The notes beneath the pieces are model-generated. The model was given only the letters and a program-made list of their open reading frames with translations, had not been told where the DNA came from and did not search any database. Below, in pieces: positions 7,296 through 16,871 of a stretch of 64,000 nucleotides of DNA. The translations under genes were made by a program, and so were the position numbers. The first letter of the stretch is position 1; every line of letters begins with the position of its first letter. Source of the stretch: Hyphomicrobium sp. LHD-15 (GTDB lineage: Bacteria; Pseudomonadota; Alphaproteobacteria; Rhizobiales; Hyphomicrobiaceae); the NCBI RefSeq assembly GCF_031157355.1, contig NZ_JAVIFT010000001.1, positions 434,001 through 498,000 of the forward strand, read 5' to 3'.

Positions 7296-8942
7296 TTGAT
7301 CCTAGCGCCTCACGGTCGCGATGCCGTTGTTGCGAAGTCTCTCCTGGCGGAAGCAGGTATCTCCGCTGATGTCTGCTCCACTCTCGCAATCTTCCAGAAT
7401 GCACTCGATCAAACCACCTGCTTCGCAATTGTCGCAGAGGAAGCTGTTCGGTCCGCCGACCTTCGGGCCGTTTCGACATGGGTAAATTCGCAACCGACCT
7501 GGTCAGACCTCCCGTTCATCGTGCTTACGCATCGAAATGACGGCGCACAGTATCACCCGGAAACCCCGCGGCTTTCGGATTTGCTGGGCAACGTCACGTT
7601 TCTTGAACGCCCGTTCCACCCTCTGACTTTTCTCAGCGTCGCGCGCACGGCATCGAAGGGACGGTACCGGCAATACGACGCGAAGGCGCGCATCCAGGAG
7701 CTGGCCGACAGCAAACAATTCCTCGAGGAACGGGTGGTGGAGCGTACGGCCGAGCTCAGCCGCGCGCACCAAGCCGTGCTCGCCGAGATCGCGCAAAGGG
7801 AAGAGGCAGAGAAAAGGCTCCGGCACTCTCAAAAGATGGAGTTGATCGGACAGTTGACCGGGGGCGTGGCGCACGATTTCAATAATCTCTTGATGGCCGT
7901 CATCGGCAATCTGGATCTCATCCGAAAACGTCTGCCATCCGATCTGAAATTGGATCGTCTCATCGACGGAGCGATGCAAGGCGCTCAGCGCGGCGCGGCT
8001 CTCACCCAGCGCCTCCTGGCTTTCGCACGTCGACAGGATCTGCAGGTCGAACCGACGAACGTTGCCGAGCTTTTGCGCGGAATGAATGACCTCATCGAAC
8101 GATCGATCGGGAGGCAGATCGAACTTGTTGTCACTGTTCCTACCGGCCTATCTCCCGTGCTCGTCGATCCTGTCCAGGTCGAGCTCGCCATTCTCAATCT
8201 CGTCGTCAATGCGCGCGACGCCATGCCGAGCGGAGGCGTGCTGACGGTGGAAGCCAGCGAAGAAGCCACACTCGGGGACAGACAGGAAGCAAGCCAAGCC
8301 TCCTACGTATGCGTCACGGTCACGGATACCGGATGCGGAATGGACGAGGAAACGTTGCAGAAGGCGACGGAGCCATTTTTTTCCACCAAGGAGCTTGGAA
8401 AAGGCACCGGGCTCGGCTTGTCGATGGTCCACGGGTTGGCAAGACAGCTCGACGGAGCGCTGAAGTTGAGCAGCGAGGTGGGAGTCGGCACCCGGGCTGA
8501 GCTGTGGTTGCCAACGACGACGATGCCAATCGCCAAGCACAATGCGCAAAGCGAAAGTCCCGCAGACAGGGCTCGCGCGATGAATGTGTTGGTTGTCGAC
8601 GACGACGCCCTCATTTCCATGAGCACAGCGATGATGGTTGAAGATCTTGGCCACACCGTCGTGGAGGTCAATTCGGCTCTGCAGGCGCTGGACATGCTCC
8701 GTAACGGCAAGAAGATCGATCTCCTGATTACAGATTTCTCGATGCCCAAGATGAACGGCGCGCAGCTCGCAGCGGCTGCAAAGGAACTCCGCCCGGACCT
8801 GCCGGTTCTCCTGGCGACGGGGTATGCCGACCTGCCACAGGGCACCGGTGCTGATTTCCCTCGTATTGCCAAGCCATTCCAACAGGACCAACTCGCAGCT
8901 GCCATAGCAAATGTCATGGCAAGTGCAGCTCATCGGGAATGA
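7296..8942 (+). CDS. Soluble hybrid histidine kinase with pseudo-receiver N-terminus
   Basis: 548-residue cytoplasmic hybrid kinase with no membrane helix. Residues 1-118 resemble a receiver fold (alternating hydrophobic strands, ending FLERPFHPL), but no aspartate stands at the usual phosphorylation site, so it looks like a pseudo-receiver. A coiled coil (about 130-180) leads to HisKA with His193 in GGVAHDFNNLL, HATPase motifs (NLVVNARDAMP, DTGCGMDEE, EPFFSTKE, GTGLGLS), and a C-terminal receiver from about 430 with VVDDDA, Asp480 (LITDFSMP) and Lys526. It begins with TTG, 28 bases after the KaiC-like gene, so the two are almost surely one operon. The pseudo-receiver is a plausible docking site for the KaiC-like protein (inference). 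Confidence 0.87.
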   Translation: MILAPHGRDAVVAKSLLAEAGISADVCSTLAIFQNALDQTTCFAIVAEEAVRSADLRAVSTWVNSQPTWSDLPFIVLTHRNDGAQYHPETPRLSDLLGNVTFLERPFHPLTFLSVARTASKGRYRQYDAKARIQELADSKQFLEERVVERTAELSRAHQAVLAEIAQREEAEKRLRHSQKMELIGQLTGGVAHDFNNLLMAVIGNLDLIRKRLPSDLKLDRLIDGAMQGAQRGAALTQRLLAFARRQDLQVEPTNVAELLRGMNDLIERSIGRQIELVVTVPTGLSPVLVDPVQVELAILNLVVNARDAMPSGGVLTVEASEEATLGDRQEASQASYVCVTVTDTGCGMDEETLQKATEPFFSTKELGKGTGLGLSMVHGLARQLDGALKLSSEVGVGTRAELWLPTTTMPIAKHNAQSESPADRARAMNVLVVDDDALISMSTAMMVEDLGHTVVEVNSALQALDMLRNGKKIDLLITDFSMPKMNGAQLAAAAKELRPDLPVLLATGYADLPQGTGADFPRIAKPFQQDQLAAAIANVMASAAHRE

Positions 8943-9080
8943 GGCGGTGACGAGCGATCGTGGAAACCACGCGTTGCTTTTGCGCGCGCCGCGTCGCCTT
9001 GCGCCCGCACCGAGGGTTGCGCCGGCGCTTCCCGTGCTAAACTCGCGAAATCGAGTCGGCGGACCTCAAGAGGCATGCTG

Positions 9081-9296
9081 ATGAACGAACGCGTCAAAGC
9101 GATCCTGCTCACCGCGTTGAAGCTCGCGCCCGATGAGCGCGAGGAGCTCGCCAACTCGCTGTTGGCAAATCTCAACGTCGATCCGGCGGAGACCGATCAG
9201 CTGTTTCCTGAAGACGCGGCCGGCGAACCCGACGCGCCCGCTACGCCTGTGCAGCGAACCTCGGACGTGCTGGCAAAATATCTAGATGTCGAATAA
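9081..9296 (+). CDS. Small addiction-module-component-like protein
   Basis: 71-residue acidic protein. The first 30 residues (RVKAILLTALKLAPDEREELANSLLANL) match the short helical motif of the putative addiction module component family, whose members are often antitoxins of RelE-like toxins. The second half is Pro/Ala/Asp-rich and unstructured, ending LAKYLDVE. ATG 9081 is preferred over ATG 9075 because AAGAGG then lies 7 bases away. No toxin gene adjoins it, so it may be an orphan. The family assignment rests on the N-terminal half only. Confidence 0.6.
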   Translation: MNERVKAILLTALKLAPDEREELANSLLANLNVDPAETDQLFPEDAAGEPDAPATPVQRTSDVLAKYLDVE

Positions 9297-9322
9297 TGGC
9301 AGTTAGGCCGTAGGTCCGCGCG

Positions 9323-9508
9323 TCACGCGGCGCGGCGCTTGGCGTCGAGCGCATTCTCGGCGATCAGCTTCTTCATCTGCTCGAGCTCGTACTCGACGGA
9401 CGCGATCAACTCTTCGCTTGCGGCCTGGTCGTCGCGTGCCTTGCGGACGTTGCTGTCGAACGCCTCCAGAGCCTGCTGAATAACGGAAAAGGCGATGTCG
9501 CTGTCCAT
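9323..9508 (-). CDS. Small helical protein of unknown function
   Basis: 61-residue protein, not recognised. It reads as two amphipathic helices: an acidic first part (DSDIAFSVIQQALEAFDSNV) and a second with a heptad-like ELEQMKKLIAENAL pattern, ending in a basic RRAA tail. It may therefore dimerise. ATG 9508 has GGGGGA 6 bases upstream; the longer frame above it would read into palindromic repeat DNA. It converges on the addiction-module-like gene. Confidence 0.55.
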   Translation of the reverse strand: MDSDIAFSVIQQALEAFDSNVRKARDDQAASEELIASVEYELEQMKKLIAENALDAKRRAA

Positions 9509-9535
9509 GGCAGTCCCCCGCGGGGAGTTATCCCC

Positions 9536-9577
9536 TAGAGCGTGATTGCTTTTCCTTGAATCGCAATCCCGCTCCAA
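9536..9577. repeat. Palindromic element, GAGCGTGATTGC type
   Basis: Imperfect inverted repeat: GAGCGTGATTGC and its near complement GCAATCCCGCTC around a short AT-rich loop. A related, more decayed sequence (ACGTGATTG...GGAATCACG) lies near 35997-36027, also beside copies of the second repeat family. Confidence 0.6.
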
Positions 9578-9585
9578 ATCTTGAT

Positions 9586-9637
9586 GAGACCGATGATTCA
9601 CGCTTCGGACTGATATGGTCCGAAGCGATCATGGTCT
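9586..9637. repeat. Dispersed palindromic repeat, copy 1
   Basis: A 52-base imperfect palindrome: GAGACC, GATGATTC, ACGCTTCGGAC, a short loop, GTCCGAAGCG, ATCATGGTCT. The same core recurs at 36031-36180, 54581-54619 (core only) and 56061-56112, always between genes. Confidence 0.8.
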
Positions 9638-9777
9638 AATCCACAGAGTCGCTAGCCGATTCCTGGGGACACAATTGCGGCGCGATACAGTTGTGCGCAC
9701 CTTTACAGGTTGCAGAGACCTTCACCGAACGGATGAAGATCTCTGCTGCGCTCAAGCGATTGTCGATATTTTCGCGA

Positions 9778-10965
9778 TCAGCCGATCAGGGCTTTGGCGG
9801 GACCAGCCTCGCCGTACATCGTCATCATCGGCTCGTCGTCGAGGATGGCTTCCTCGTACTTGCCGTAGCCGTTGAAATCACCCGCGATGGCACGACCGTA
9901 GGCGCCCACGTTGCCGATCTCGAGGTAGTCGCCTTCCTTCACGCATGCGGGAAGAACGAACGGCCCCTTCATGTGATCGATGGAGTCGCAGGTCGGTCCC
10001 CACAGCTCGTAGGAGACCGGCGCTTCGCCCGCCCGGGGCTCACGGTTCAGGAGGCGCGCAGGATAGATCCAGCCGAGATGCGCGGCGTCGAACAGCACGC
10101 CGTAGCCGCCGTCGTTGATGAAGAGATCATTGCCGCGGCGCGCTTCGACGCGCACGACCACGCTCTCGGCCTCAGCCACGAGCGCACGGCCCGGCTCCGC
10201 CATCAGGCGAACATTCTCACGCACGGGGAGCTTGTCCACGCCTTCGCGGATCGCCGCCAGGAACCGCGCGAGCGGCGCCGGCTGCATACCCGGATAGATC
10301 GACGGAAAGCCGCCGCCGACGTCGAGCCGGTCGACGACGACACCCGCCATGCCGATCAGGCGCTGCACTTCGGCGAGCGCGTTGACGTAGGCATCCGGCG
10401 TCATCGTCTGCGAGCCGACGTGGAAGGTGATGCCAAGCTCGGCCGCGACCTGACGCGCCTTGACCAGCAGACGAGCCGCCTTCTGGCCGCTGGTCCCGAA
10501 CTTACGCTCGAGCGGGATGCGGCTGTTGATGGCCGGCACGGTGATGCGCACGAACAGCGCGAGATCGCGCGCCGGGCCCGACGGCCCGGATGTCTCATCG
10601 ACGATCTTCTGCAGCTCGTCCTCGGTGTCGAGCGAGAAGCTCCGCACGCCGTGTTTGAAGTAGGCGCGATTGATCGCCTCGCGCGACTTCACGGGATGCA
10701 TGAAGTGCAGCGTCACGCCAGGGATGGTCGCCGCGTCCTCAATCTCGGGGAGCGAGGCGACGTCGAAATGGCGGATGCCGGCGCCATAGAGCGCGCCGAT
10801 CAGGAAAACCGAGCTGTTGGCTTTGTAGGCGTAAGCCACGTCGCCATCGAAATTGTCGACGAACCAGCGCGCAGCGCGGGCTGCGGCATGGGGACGGGCG
10901 CAAAGGACAGGGCGCTCCGGCTTGAGTGCGGCCACAAGATCAGCCGCCGAGGCATAACGCTCCAT
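9778..10965 (-). CDS. PLP-dependent ornithine/lysine-type decarboxylase (fold III)
   Basis: 395-residue alanine-racemase-fold decarboxylase of the ornithine/diaminopimelate decarboxylase superfamily, acting in the cytoplasm. PLP-binding Lys48 lies in AYAYKANS; HVGSQ (182-186), GGGFPSIY (217-224) and EPGRALV (257-263) bind the cofactor; Cys326 in GPTCDSID is the catalytic cysteine supplied across the dimer. The length and this motif set match bacterial ornithine or dual ornithine/lysine decarboxylases, giving putrescine or cadaverine, rather than LysA. The exact substrate is not fixed by what can be seen. ATG 10965 is preceded by GGAGG. It lies downstream of tex on the same strand, with a 215-base gap. 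Confidence 0.88.
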   Translation of the reverse strand: MERYASAADLVAALKPERPVLCARPHAAARAARWFVDNFDGDVAYAYKANSSVFLIGALYGAGIRHFDVASLPEIEDAATIPGVTLHFMHPVKSREAINRAYFKHGVRSFSLDTEDELQKIVDETSGPSGPARDLALFVRITVPAINSRIPLERKFGTSGQKAARLLVKARQVAAELGITFHVGSQTMTPDAYVNALAEVQRLIGMAGVVVDRLDVGGGFPSIYPGMQPAPLARFLAAIREGVDKLPVRENVRLMAEPGRALVAEAESVVVRVEARRGNDLFINDGGYGVLFDAAHLGWIYPARLLNREPRAGEAPVSYELWGPTCDSIDHMKGPFVLPACVKEGDYLEIGNVGAYGRAIAGDFNGYGKYEEAILDDEPMMTMYGEAGPAKALIG

Positions 10966-11180
10966 TTCAACGGACCTCCACCAACAATGGGTTGGACAAG
11001 AAGCGCCGTGCGAAGCGAGATCGCCGCCGTGCGTTGGCTGGATTTAGGACCAATGGGCCTGGATGTAAAGACCTTTGAGACCGAAAGGCTTATACGACAT
11101 TCTCATGACGTTTTTCGGCGTCCGGCCGGCCGCTGAACACGCGCGGCCAACCGCCGTTCAGTTCGCCCTCGAGAGCACCG

Positions 11181-13496
11181 TCACTTTCGCTCCTGGGCCC
11201 GGCGCAGCGCTGCCGCGAGTGCGCTTTCGCCCTCCGGCTCGGGGCCTTTCTTCGGCGGTGGGGCGAAGTTGCGCGACTGCTGCGAGGCGCCTCCCGAAGG
11301 GCGCTGTGCACCCGCATTAGGCGCTCCGCGCTCGAGGGTGCCAGAGCGCATCGTCAGCGCGATGCGCTTCCTCTCGACGTCGACCTCCTTCACGCGCACG
11401 CTGACGACATCACCGACCTTCACGACCTCGCGCGGATCCTTCACGAAGCGATCGGCAAGCTCGGAGATGTGCACGAGGCCATCCTGGTGCACGCCGACAT
11501 CGACGAACGCGCCGAAGGCGGCCACGTTGGTCACGGTGCCTTCGAGTTGCATTCCCACCTTCAGATCGGAGATCTTTTCGACGCCATCGGCGAAGGTCGC
11601 GGTCTTGAACTCGGGACGCGGGTCGCGGCCCGGCTTCTCAAGCTCGGCGATGATGTCGGTGATGGTCGGGATGCCGAAGCTCTCGTCGGCGAACTCAGCG
11701 GGGCGCAGTGCCTTCAGGAAACCGCGATCGCCGATCATAGCCTTCAAGGGGCGCTTGGTTTTCTCGGCGATACGCTCGACCACCTCGTAGGCCTCGGGAT
11801 GGACGGCGGATGCATCGAGCGGATTGGTGCCGTTCATGATGCGCAGAAAGCCCGCTGCCTGCTCGTAGGCTTTCGGGCCGAGACGCGGCACCTTCTTCAA
11901 GGCGGCGCGCGTCTTGAAAGCGCCGTTCTCGTTACGGAACGCAACGATGTTGGACGCAAGCGTCTGGTTCAAGCCTGAGACGCGCGTCAGCAGCGGCACG
12001 GAGGCCGTGTTCACATCGACGCCCACAGAGTTCACGCAGTCCTCGACCACGGCGTCGAGCGAGCGGGCGAGCCCGGTCTGATCGACGTCATGCTGGTACT
12101 GGCCGACGCCGATGGCCTTTGGCTCGATCTTGACCAGCTCGGCAAGCGGATCCTGCAAGCGGCGCGCGATGGACACGGCGCCGCGCAGCGTCACATCGAG
12201 ATCGGGAAACTCCTTCGCAGCCAGCTCGGACGCGGAATAGACCGAGGCACCGGCTTCCGACACCATCACCTTGGTCAGCTTGAGCTGGGGCATCTTGCTC
12301 ATCAGCTCGGCAACGAGCTTGTCGGTCTCGCGGCTGCCGGTGCCGTTGCCGACGCTCACGAGATCGACCTTGTGCTTCAGGGCCAGAGCAGCGAGCGAAG
12401 CCAGCGATCCCTGCCAATCGCGCTTCGGCTCGTGCGGATAAATGGTCGACGTCTCCACCACCTTGCCAGTGGCATCGACGACGGCCACCTTCACACCGGT
12501 GCGGAGGCCCGGATCGAGGCCCATGGTCACGCGCGGACCGGCGGGCGCGGCGAGCAGCAGATCCTTCAAGTTCGACGAGAAGACCGTGATGGCCTCGGAG
12601 TCGGCGCGCTCCTTGAGGCGCGTGAGAAGATCCGACGTGATGGTGGTGGCGAGGCGCGCCTTCCACGCCAAGCGAACGGTCTCGCCGAGCCAGCCATCGG
12701 CGGGACGGCCCTTGTCGGCAACGCCGAACGCGGCACGGATTTTACCTTCGGCCGGATGGGATTTGGTCTCGTCGTGCTCGACGTCGAGGTTGATATCCAG
12801 GATGCCCTCGTTGACACCGCGCAGCAGCGCCAGCGCGCGATGGCTCGGCATATCCTTGATCGACTGGCCGAAATCGAAATAGTCGGAGAACTTTGCGCCT
12901 TCCGTTTCCTTGGCCTTCTTGACCTTCGAGGCGAGCGTGCCTTCGCTCCATTCCCATTCGCGCAAGGTGCCGACGATGTCGGGACGCTCGGAAATGCGCT
13001 CGATCAGGATATGGCGGGCGCCGTCGAGTGCCGCCTTCTGATCGGCAACACCTTTGTCGGCGGCCACGAACTTCTCAGCCTCGGCGACAGGATCGAGCGC
13101 AGGATTTGCGAGGAGTGCGTCCGCCAGCGGCTCCAGGCCCGCTTCGCGCGCGATCTGCGCCTTGGTGCGCCGCTTCGGCTTGTAGGGCGCGTAAAGATCC
13201 TCAAGCTCGACCTTGGTTGCGGCTGCGTTCAGGGACCGCGCCAGCTCCGGCGTGAGCTTGCCCTGTTCGTCGACGCTTTTCAGGATCGAGGTCCTGCGAT
13301 CCTCGAGCTCACGCAGATAGACGAGACGTTCGGACAAGGTTCTGAGCTGCGTATCGTCGAGGCCGCCGGTCTTCTCTTTGCGGTAGCGCGCGATGAAGGG
13401 GACGGTCGCGCCTTCATCGAGCAAGGCGACGGCGGACGCTACCTGACCGGCGCCAACACGCAGTTCGTCGGCAATACGCTGATTGATCTTGTCCAT
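11181..13496 (-). CDS. tex: Tex-family S1 RNA-binding transcription accessory protein
   Basis: 771-residue nucleic-acid-binding protein, the normal length for Tex. Regions in order: helical N-terminus with [17 protein letters not shown] (a Tex hallmark), the central YqgF-like domain with [17 protein letters not shown], the helix-hairpin-helix region around [20 protein letters not shown], and a C-terminal S1 domain ([32 protein letters not shown]). The tail after S1 is Pro/Gly/Gln-rich. Tex affects transcription and RNA turnover; the precise role is unsettled. ATG 13496 begins the standard N-terminus; an upstream in-frame extension to 13691 is arginine-rich and not family-like. Confidence 0.95.
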   Translation of the reverse strand: MDKINQRIADELRVGAGQVASAVALLDEGATVPFIARYRKEKTGGLDDTQLRTLSERLVYLRELEDRRTSILKSVDEQGKLTPELARSLNAAATKVELEDLYAPYKPKRRTKAQIAREAGLEPLADALLANPALDPVAEAEKFVAADKGVADQKAALDGARHILIERISERPDIVGTLREWEWSEGTLASKVKKAKETEGAKFSDYFDFGQSIKDMPSHRALALLRGVNEGILDINLDVEHDETKSHPAEGKIRAAFGVADKGRPADGWLGETVRLAWKARLATTITSDLLTRLKERADSEAITVFSSNLKDLLLAAPAGPRVTMGLDPGLRTGVKVAVVDATGKVVETSTIYPHEPKRDWQGSLASLAALALKHKVDLVSVGNGTGSRETDKLVAELMSKMPQLKLTKVMVSEAGASVYSASELAAKEFPDLDVTLRGAVSIARRLQDPLAELVKIEPKAIGVGQYQHDVDQTGLARSLDAVVEDCVNSVGVDVNTASVPLLTRVSGLNQTLASNIVAFRNENGAFKTRAALKKVPRLGPKAYEQAAGFLRIMNGTNPLDASAVHPEAYEVVERIAEKTKRPLKAMIGDRGFLKALRPAEFADESFGIPTITDIIAELEKPGRDPRPEFKTATFADGVEKISDLKVGMQLEGTVTNVAAFGAFVDVGVHQDGLVHISELADRFVKDPREVVKVGDVVSVRVKEVDVERKRIALTMRSGTLERGAPNAGAQRPSGGASQQSRNFAPPPKKGPEPEGESALAAALRRAQERK

Positions 13497-13816
13497 GGAT
13501 GGGCCTTTGGATTTACGAGGCGCGAGGTGCCTTAGACCGATTCCGAGGGCACGAACAGCAGCCCCCGGGCGCCGTGCTTTTCTCCGGAGAATTTGGCAAA
13601 ACGCAGCCCGTTCCCGGCATGATCCCACTCCCTTCGATCGTTTTAAGGGAAATGGGCCCGGTCGCGCCTCTACGCGCCTGCGCCGACGCAAGCGGTCACC
13701 ATGAGACTGGAAGTCAGCGAAGAGCGCAATCGCTCAGATTATTGCTTTTCGGGGTTCGCATTTTCCTACGATGAACCGGCACCGCCTCATCGGAAAATGC
13801 CCCGGGGCGCCGCCAC
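13497..13816. other. Intergenic region with hairpin (tex / glycosyltransferase)
   Basis: No convincing gene. It holds the tex leader and, at 13758-13800, an inverted repeat (GCATTTTCC...GATG / CATC...GGAAAATGC) lying just past the end of the minus-strand glycosyltransferase; it may stop transcription, but no T-run follows. Confidence 0.5.
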
Positions 13817-14686
13817 CTACAGTTTGGCGGCGACACGCTTCATCGTCGTGGATCGAAAAGCGGCCGTGCACGTGCCGGCGAAACGGACGATCTTGGCCAG
13901 CGACGTGCCGATCCTGCGCCCGACGTTGGCTGCAAGGCACCGCAGCCACCACGCAAAACCAAGCTTCCTGATGTTGAAGACCAATCCGCTCCAGGTGTGC
14001 AGCGGATTGTTCAGCCGAATTCCGCGCCGCAAACGGGAGCGCCCGGCGCTCGGAATCGGCGATATCGTCGAGATCGACGGCCTCTCGCCAACGAGAGCTT
14101 CGACGAGGCCATAAGAATCGAGGTCGAACTTCCAGGGAAGGCGCGTATCGAGATCGACCGGAAATAGACGCGGTATCGGCTTCAGCATTTTGCGGGCGCC
14201 AGCGTTGCTGATCAGATACCCGCGCGTTGCGGCTGGAACCCGCGAAAATCTCGCGAGCGTGTGACCGCTCGGAAGTTTTGCGAGTGGACGGTGGCTGAAG
14301 CGACGCGCGGTGCTTACGTGGATGAAATCCCATCCCTCGGGGGCGGCCGCCAGGGTTTCATTGATAACTTTTGCGAAACCCTTGTCCATCGCTGCGTCGT
14401 CTTCGAGAACGAGCGCGAAAGGAATGTCTTCCTCGACCAGTTTCGTCCACGCCAGCATGTGGCTTGCGTAGCATCCCACCTCACCCGGAGACAGGCGCGA
14501 CGGCGGAAACATATGTCGCAGTTCTTGTGGAAGCTTTCGGCCTTCGACCGCGGTGATGCGTTCGGCTTCGAGACCGAGCCATCCGAGATTGACTTCGAGC
14601 GCCTTCCGGCGCCCGACGTCCTTGTCCCGATTTATGTAGAGAATTGTGAATTCTCTATCTTTTTGTTCAGCCACAAGAGTACGCAT
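13817..14686 (-). CDS. Glycosyltransferase family 25 (LPS-type)
   Basis: 289-residue cytoplasmic glycosyltransferase of family GT25, which includes Haemophilus Lex2B/LpsA-type enzymes that add sugars to LPS. Signatures: ILYINRDKDVGRR at the start, GEVGCYASHMLAW (65-77), the acidic LVLEDDAAM (92-100) as the metal/nucleotide-sugar site, and YLISNAGARKML. The C-terminal 70 residues are basic with hydrophobic patches (WWLRCLAANV) and could touch the membrane. It stands alone, not in an LPS cluster, so acceptor and sugar are unknown. Confidence 0.85.
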   Translation of the reverse strand: MRTLVAEQKDREFTILYINRDKDVGRRKALEVNLGWLGLEAERITAVEGRKLPQELRHMFPPSRLSPGEVGCYASHMLAWTKLVEEDIPFALVLEDDAAMDKGFAKVINETLAAAPEGWDFIHVSTARRFSHRPLAKLPSGHTLARFSRVPAATRGYLISNAGARKMLKPIPRLFPVDLDTRLPWKFDLDSYGLVEALVGERPSISTISPIPSAGRSRLRRGIRLNNPLHTWSGLVFNIRKLGFAWWLRCLAANVGRRIGTSLAKIVRFAGTCTAAFRSTTMKRVAAKL

Positions 14687-14829
14687 ATACCAACTTCAAG
14701 TTGTAGCTTTATCCACAGGGAATATTACCCGGACCCTGTTCAGTTGTCTAGCCGCCGGCTCGCACATTCTCTCACGTTCATTCAACTAACCGTCTGCCAA
14801 CAAACAAATTCCAGGAACGTAGCATCGAG

Positions 14830-16161
14830 TTAGGATGCTCGCGATTTAAGCTGTGCGGGAGTCGTTCCGCTTTGCGCTGTCCCGACAGGCGGCGCTTCGT
14901 CCTCGATGTCGAGAGACACGAGGCGATCGCCTCGCCGGCCAATAGCTGTCGCCGACGCCGAAACCTTTTCCAGTGCCTTGCCGGACAGCGCGAAGTGGCG
15001 TTCCAGCTCAGCCACACGCTCCGCAAGCCGCGCGACGTCGCCCAGCAGAAGCCCAACCTCGCGCTGAATGAGCCCGGCCTGATCGCGCATCTTTGCGTCT
15101 TTGATAACTGCCTGCACCGTTTGCACCGCGAGCATCAGAATGTTCGGCGCCACGATCACCACGCGCGACCGATGCGCACGCTGCACAAGGTCCGCGAAGT
15201 GCTCGTGCAGATCGCCGTAAACAGACTCCGAAGGCACGAACATCAAGGCCGTGTCCTGAGTCTCACCGGGAAGCAGATACTTGCCGGCGATGTCATCGAT
15301 GTGGCGGCCGACCGCCTCGCGGATGGCATCGCGCGCCGCCTTCGTTTCATCGGCAGCGCGTGCCACGCGGAGCGCCTCGAAACCTTCGAGCGGAAATTTT
15401 GAATCGATCACGAGCAGGGCCGCGGAATTCGGCAGGCGGATCACGCAATCGGGGCGCTTGCCGTTCGAGAGCGTGGGCTGGAACTCGTAGGCGCCGGCCG
15501 GGAGCGCATCGCGGATGATCGTCTCCATGCGAAGCTGACCGAACGCGCCACGCGCCTGCTTGTTGGCGAGCACGCCCGACAGCGAGCCGACCTCGGACGA
15601 CAAATCGGCGAGGCTTTGCTTGGCTTCCGCAATGACGGCCAGCCGCTCGTTCAAATTCGAAAGGCTTTCGTTGGTGCGCCGACCGGCCTCGGCGAGGTTG
15701 TCGCCCATGTGGCGCGCGAGCGTATCGACGCGTTCGGTGAGGCGCTGGATGGTATCGCCGTTCTGGCGCTGTGTCTCGGCGAGGCTCGATGCCAGGTTAC
15801 GGCTGACGCCGTCGAGCGCCGAGCCGAGGCGGGTCGCTACCTGCTCGACGCGATCGTCCAGCGCGCGCGCCTCCTCGGACTGGCGGCGCACCGTCATCTC
15901 GCTCATGGCGGTGAGGCGGCCCTTGATTTCCGCGAATTCCGCCTGTGCAACGGCCTCTCGCGTTTGCGCCTCGCGGTTGCGGGCCTCCGCTGCGCGCCGA
16001 ACGCCGAGCGCAATCCAGACCAGGATGACCAGCAGCCCGGCGCCACCCAGCGCCCATGCCGGGTCGAGACCGTTTGCGGCCGCAGCCAACGCCTCGCGCA
16101 GCGCGGCGAGCCGTTCGGCCAACGTTTCGGCCCCAGTCGTGGCAGGGTTCGTTTCCACCAT
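14830..16161 (-). CDS. rmuC: DNA recombination protein RmuC
   Basis: 443-residue RmuC-family protein. An N-terminal transmembrane helix (about 37-54) is followed by a long coiled coil (about 60-200) and the RmuC nuclease-like core: QARGAFGQLRMETIIRD, RPDCVIRLPN, LLVIDSKFPLEGFEAL and TALMFVPSESVYGDLHEH. This PD-(D/E)XK-like core is the family hallmark. RmuC limits recombination at inverted repeats in E. coli. ATG 16161 is chosen because the sequence upstream to 16401 is low-complexity and not family-like. Divergent from the secreted protein at 16298. Confidence 0.92.
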   Translation of the reverse strand: MVETNPATTGAETLAERLAALREALAAAANGLDPAWALGGAGLLVILVWIALGVRRAAEARNREAQTREAVAQAEFAEIKGRLTAMSEMTVRRQSEEARALDDRVEQVATRLGSALDGVSRNLASSLAETQRQNGDTIQRLTERVDTLARHMGDNLAEAGRRTNESLSNLNERLAVIAEAKQSLADLSSEVGSLSGVLANKQARGAFGQLRMETIIRDALPAGAYEFQPTLSNGKRPDCVIRLPNSAALLVIDSKFPLEGFEALRVARAADETKAARDAIREAVGRHIDDIAGKYLLPGETQDTALMFVPSESVYGDLHEHFADLVQRAHRSRVVIVAPNILMLAVQTVQAVIKDAKMRDQAGLIQREVGLLLGDVARLAERVAELERHFALSGKALEKVSASATAIGRRGDRLVSLDIEDEAPPVGTAQSGTTPAQLKSRAS

Positions 16162-16297
16162 AGGCTTTGCGATATCCGATTCGGCTGGCGAAAATTGGTC
16201 CGACGCGTACTCCGCGGCCGCGCCTTGCCCGCACGAGCGCCGCACAAATGCCCGAAGCTCGAGCCAAACGTTTCGGCTGCTTCGAGGGGGAGGAACC

Positions 16298-16861
16298 GTG
16301 CGGGCCGTTCTCGTTCTGCTGCTGCTTCTCCCGGTCTCGCAGGCCCTGGCCGACACGCCCGGCGAAGGCGAGGAGCCAGCCATTCGCGCCGTCATCGCCA
16401 CTTGGTACTCCGAGCTGCAGAAAGGTTCGGAGCGGCGCCACTGGCAGCTCTATGCGCCGGGTGCCATCGACGGCGGACCTGAAGAAACGGAACTCAATCC
16501 GCATAGCCGCGCACGGAGCCCGACCGTCTCCAACGAGCTTGCGGCGAAAGCCCTCAAATTTTCTTACGACGTCGACGTGCTCAAGATCGATCCGCGCTTT
16601 GCCAAGGCGATAGTATGGGAGCGAGGCTACTTCTATGCCTGGGCGGCGCAGCAAACCTACGAAAACGCCGCCTCGACGTTGTTCATGTTCGAAAAGCAGC
16701 AGGATGGCCGCTGGCTGATCCTCGGCCACCAGGCTCAATCGGTCGGAATTCCGCCGAACAAGCGCACCGCCCCGATGCCGGATCTCCGCGATCACTTCTA
16801 CGCAACGCAGGGCAAGGGGCGAGATCCCAAGGCAGATGCCGAAGCCGCCCGAAAATTCTAG
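16298..16861 (+). CDS. Secreted NTF2-like/SnoaL-like protein of unknown function
   Basis: 187-residue protein with a clear signal peptide (VRAVLVLLLLLPVSQALA, cut after ALA). The mature part begins IRAVIATWYSELQKGSERRHWQLYAPGAI, the helix-turn of small NTF2-like/DUF4440-type proteins, and carries STLFMFEKQQDGRWLILGHQAQ, the usual strand pair ending such folds. Function is not known. GTG 16298 has a strong GGGGGAGGAA site. It converges with the DUF4384 gene, leaving 10 bases between the two stops. Confidence 0.7.
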   Translation: MRAVLVLLLLLPVSQALADTPGEGEEPAIRAVIATWYSELQKGSERRHWQLYAPGAIDGGPEETELNPHSRARSPTVSNELAAKALKFSYDVDVLKIDPRFAKAIVWERGYFYAWAAQQTYENAASTLFMFEKQQDGRWLILGHQAQSVGIPPNKRTAPMPDLRDHFYATQGKGRDPKADAEAARKF

Positions 16862-16871
16862 TTTCGCATGA

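Noticed and set aside
9691-11136. Long plus-strand open frame opposite the PLP decarboxylase
   Set aside because: Low-complexity His/Arg/Asp-rich translation; all decarboxylase motifs are on the minus strand.
12090-13535. Long plus-strand open frame opposite tex
   Set aside because: Mirror frame of a well-recognised gene, with no ribosome site or family features.
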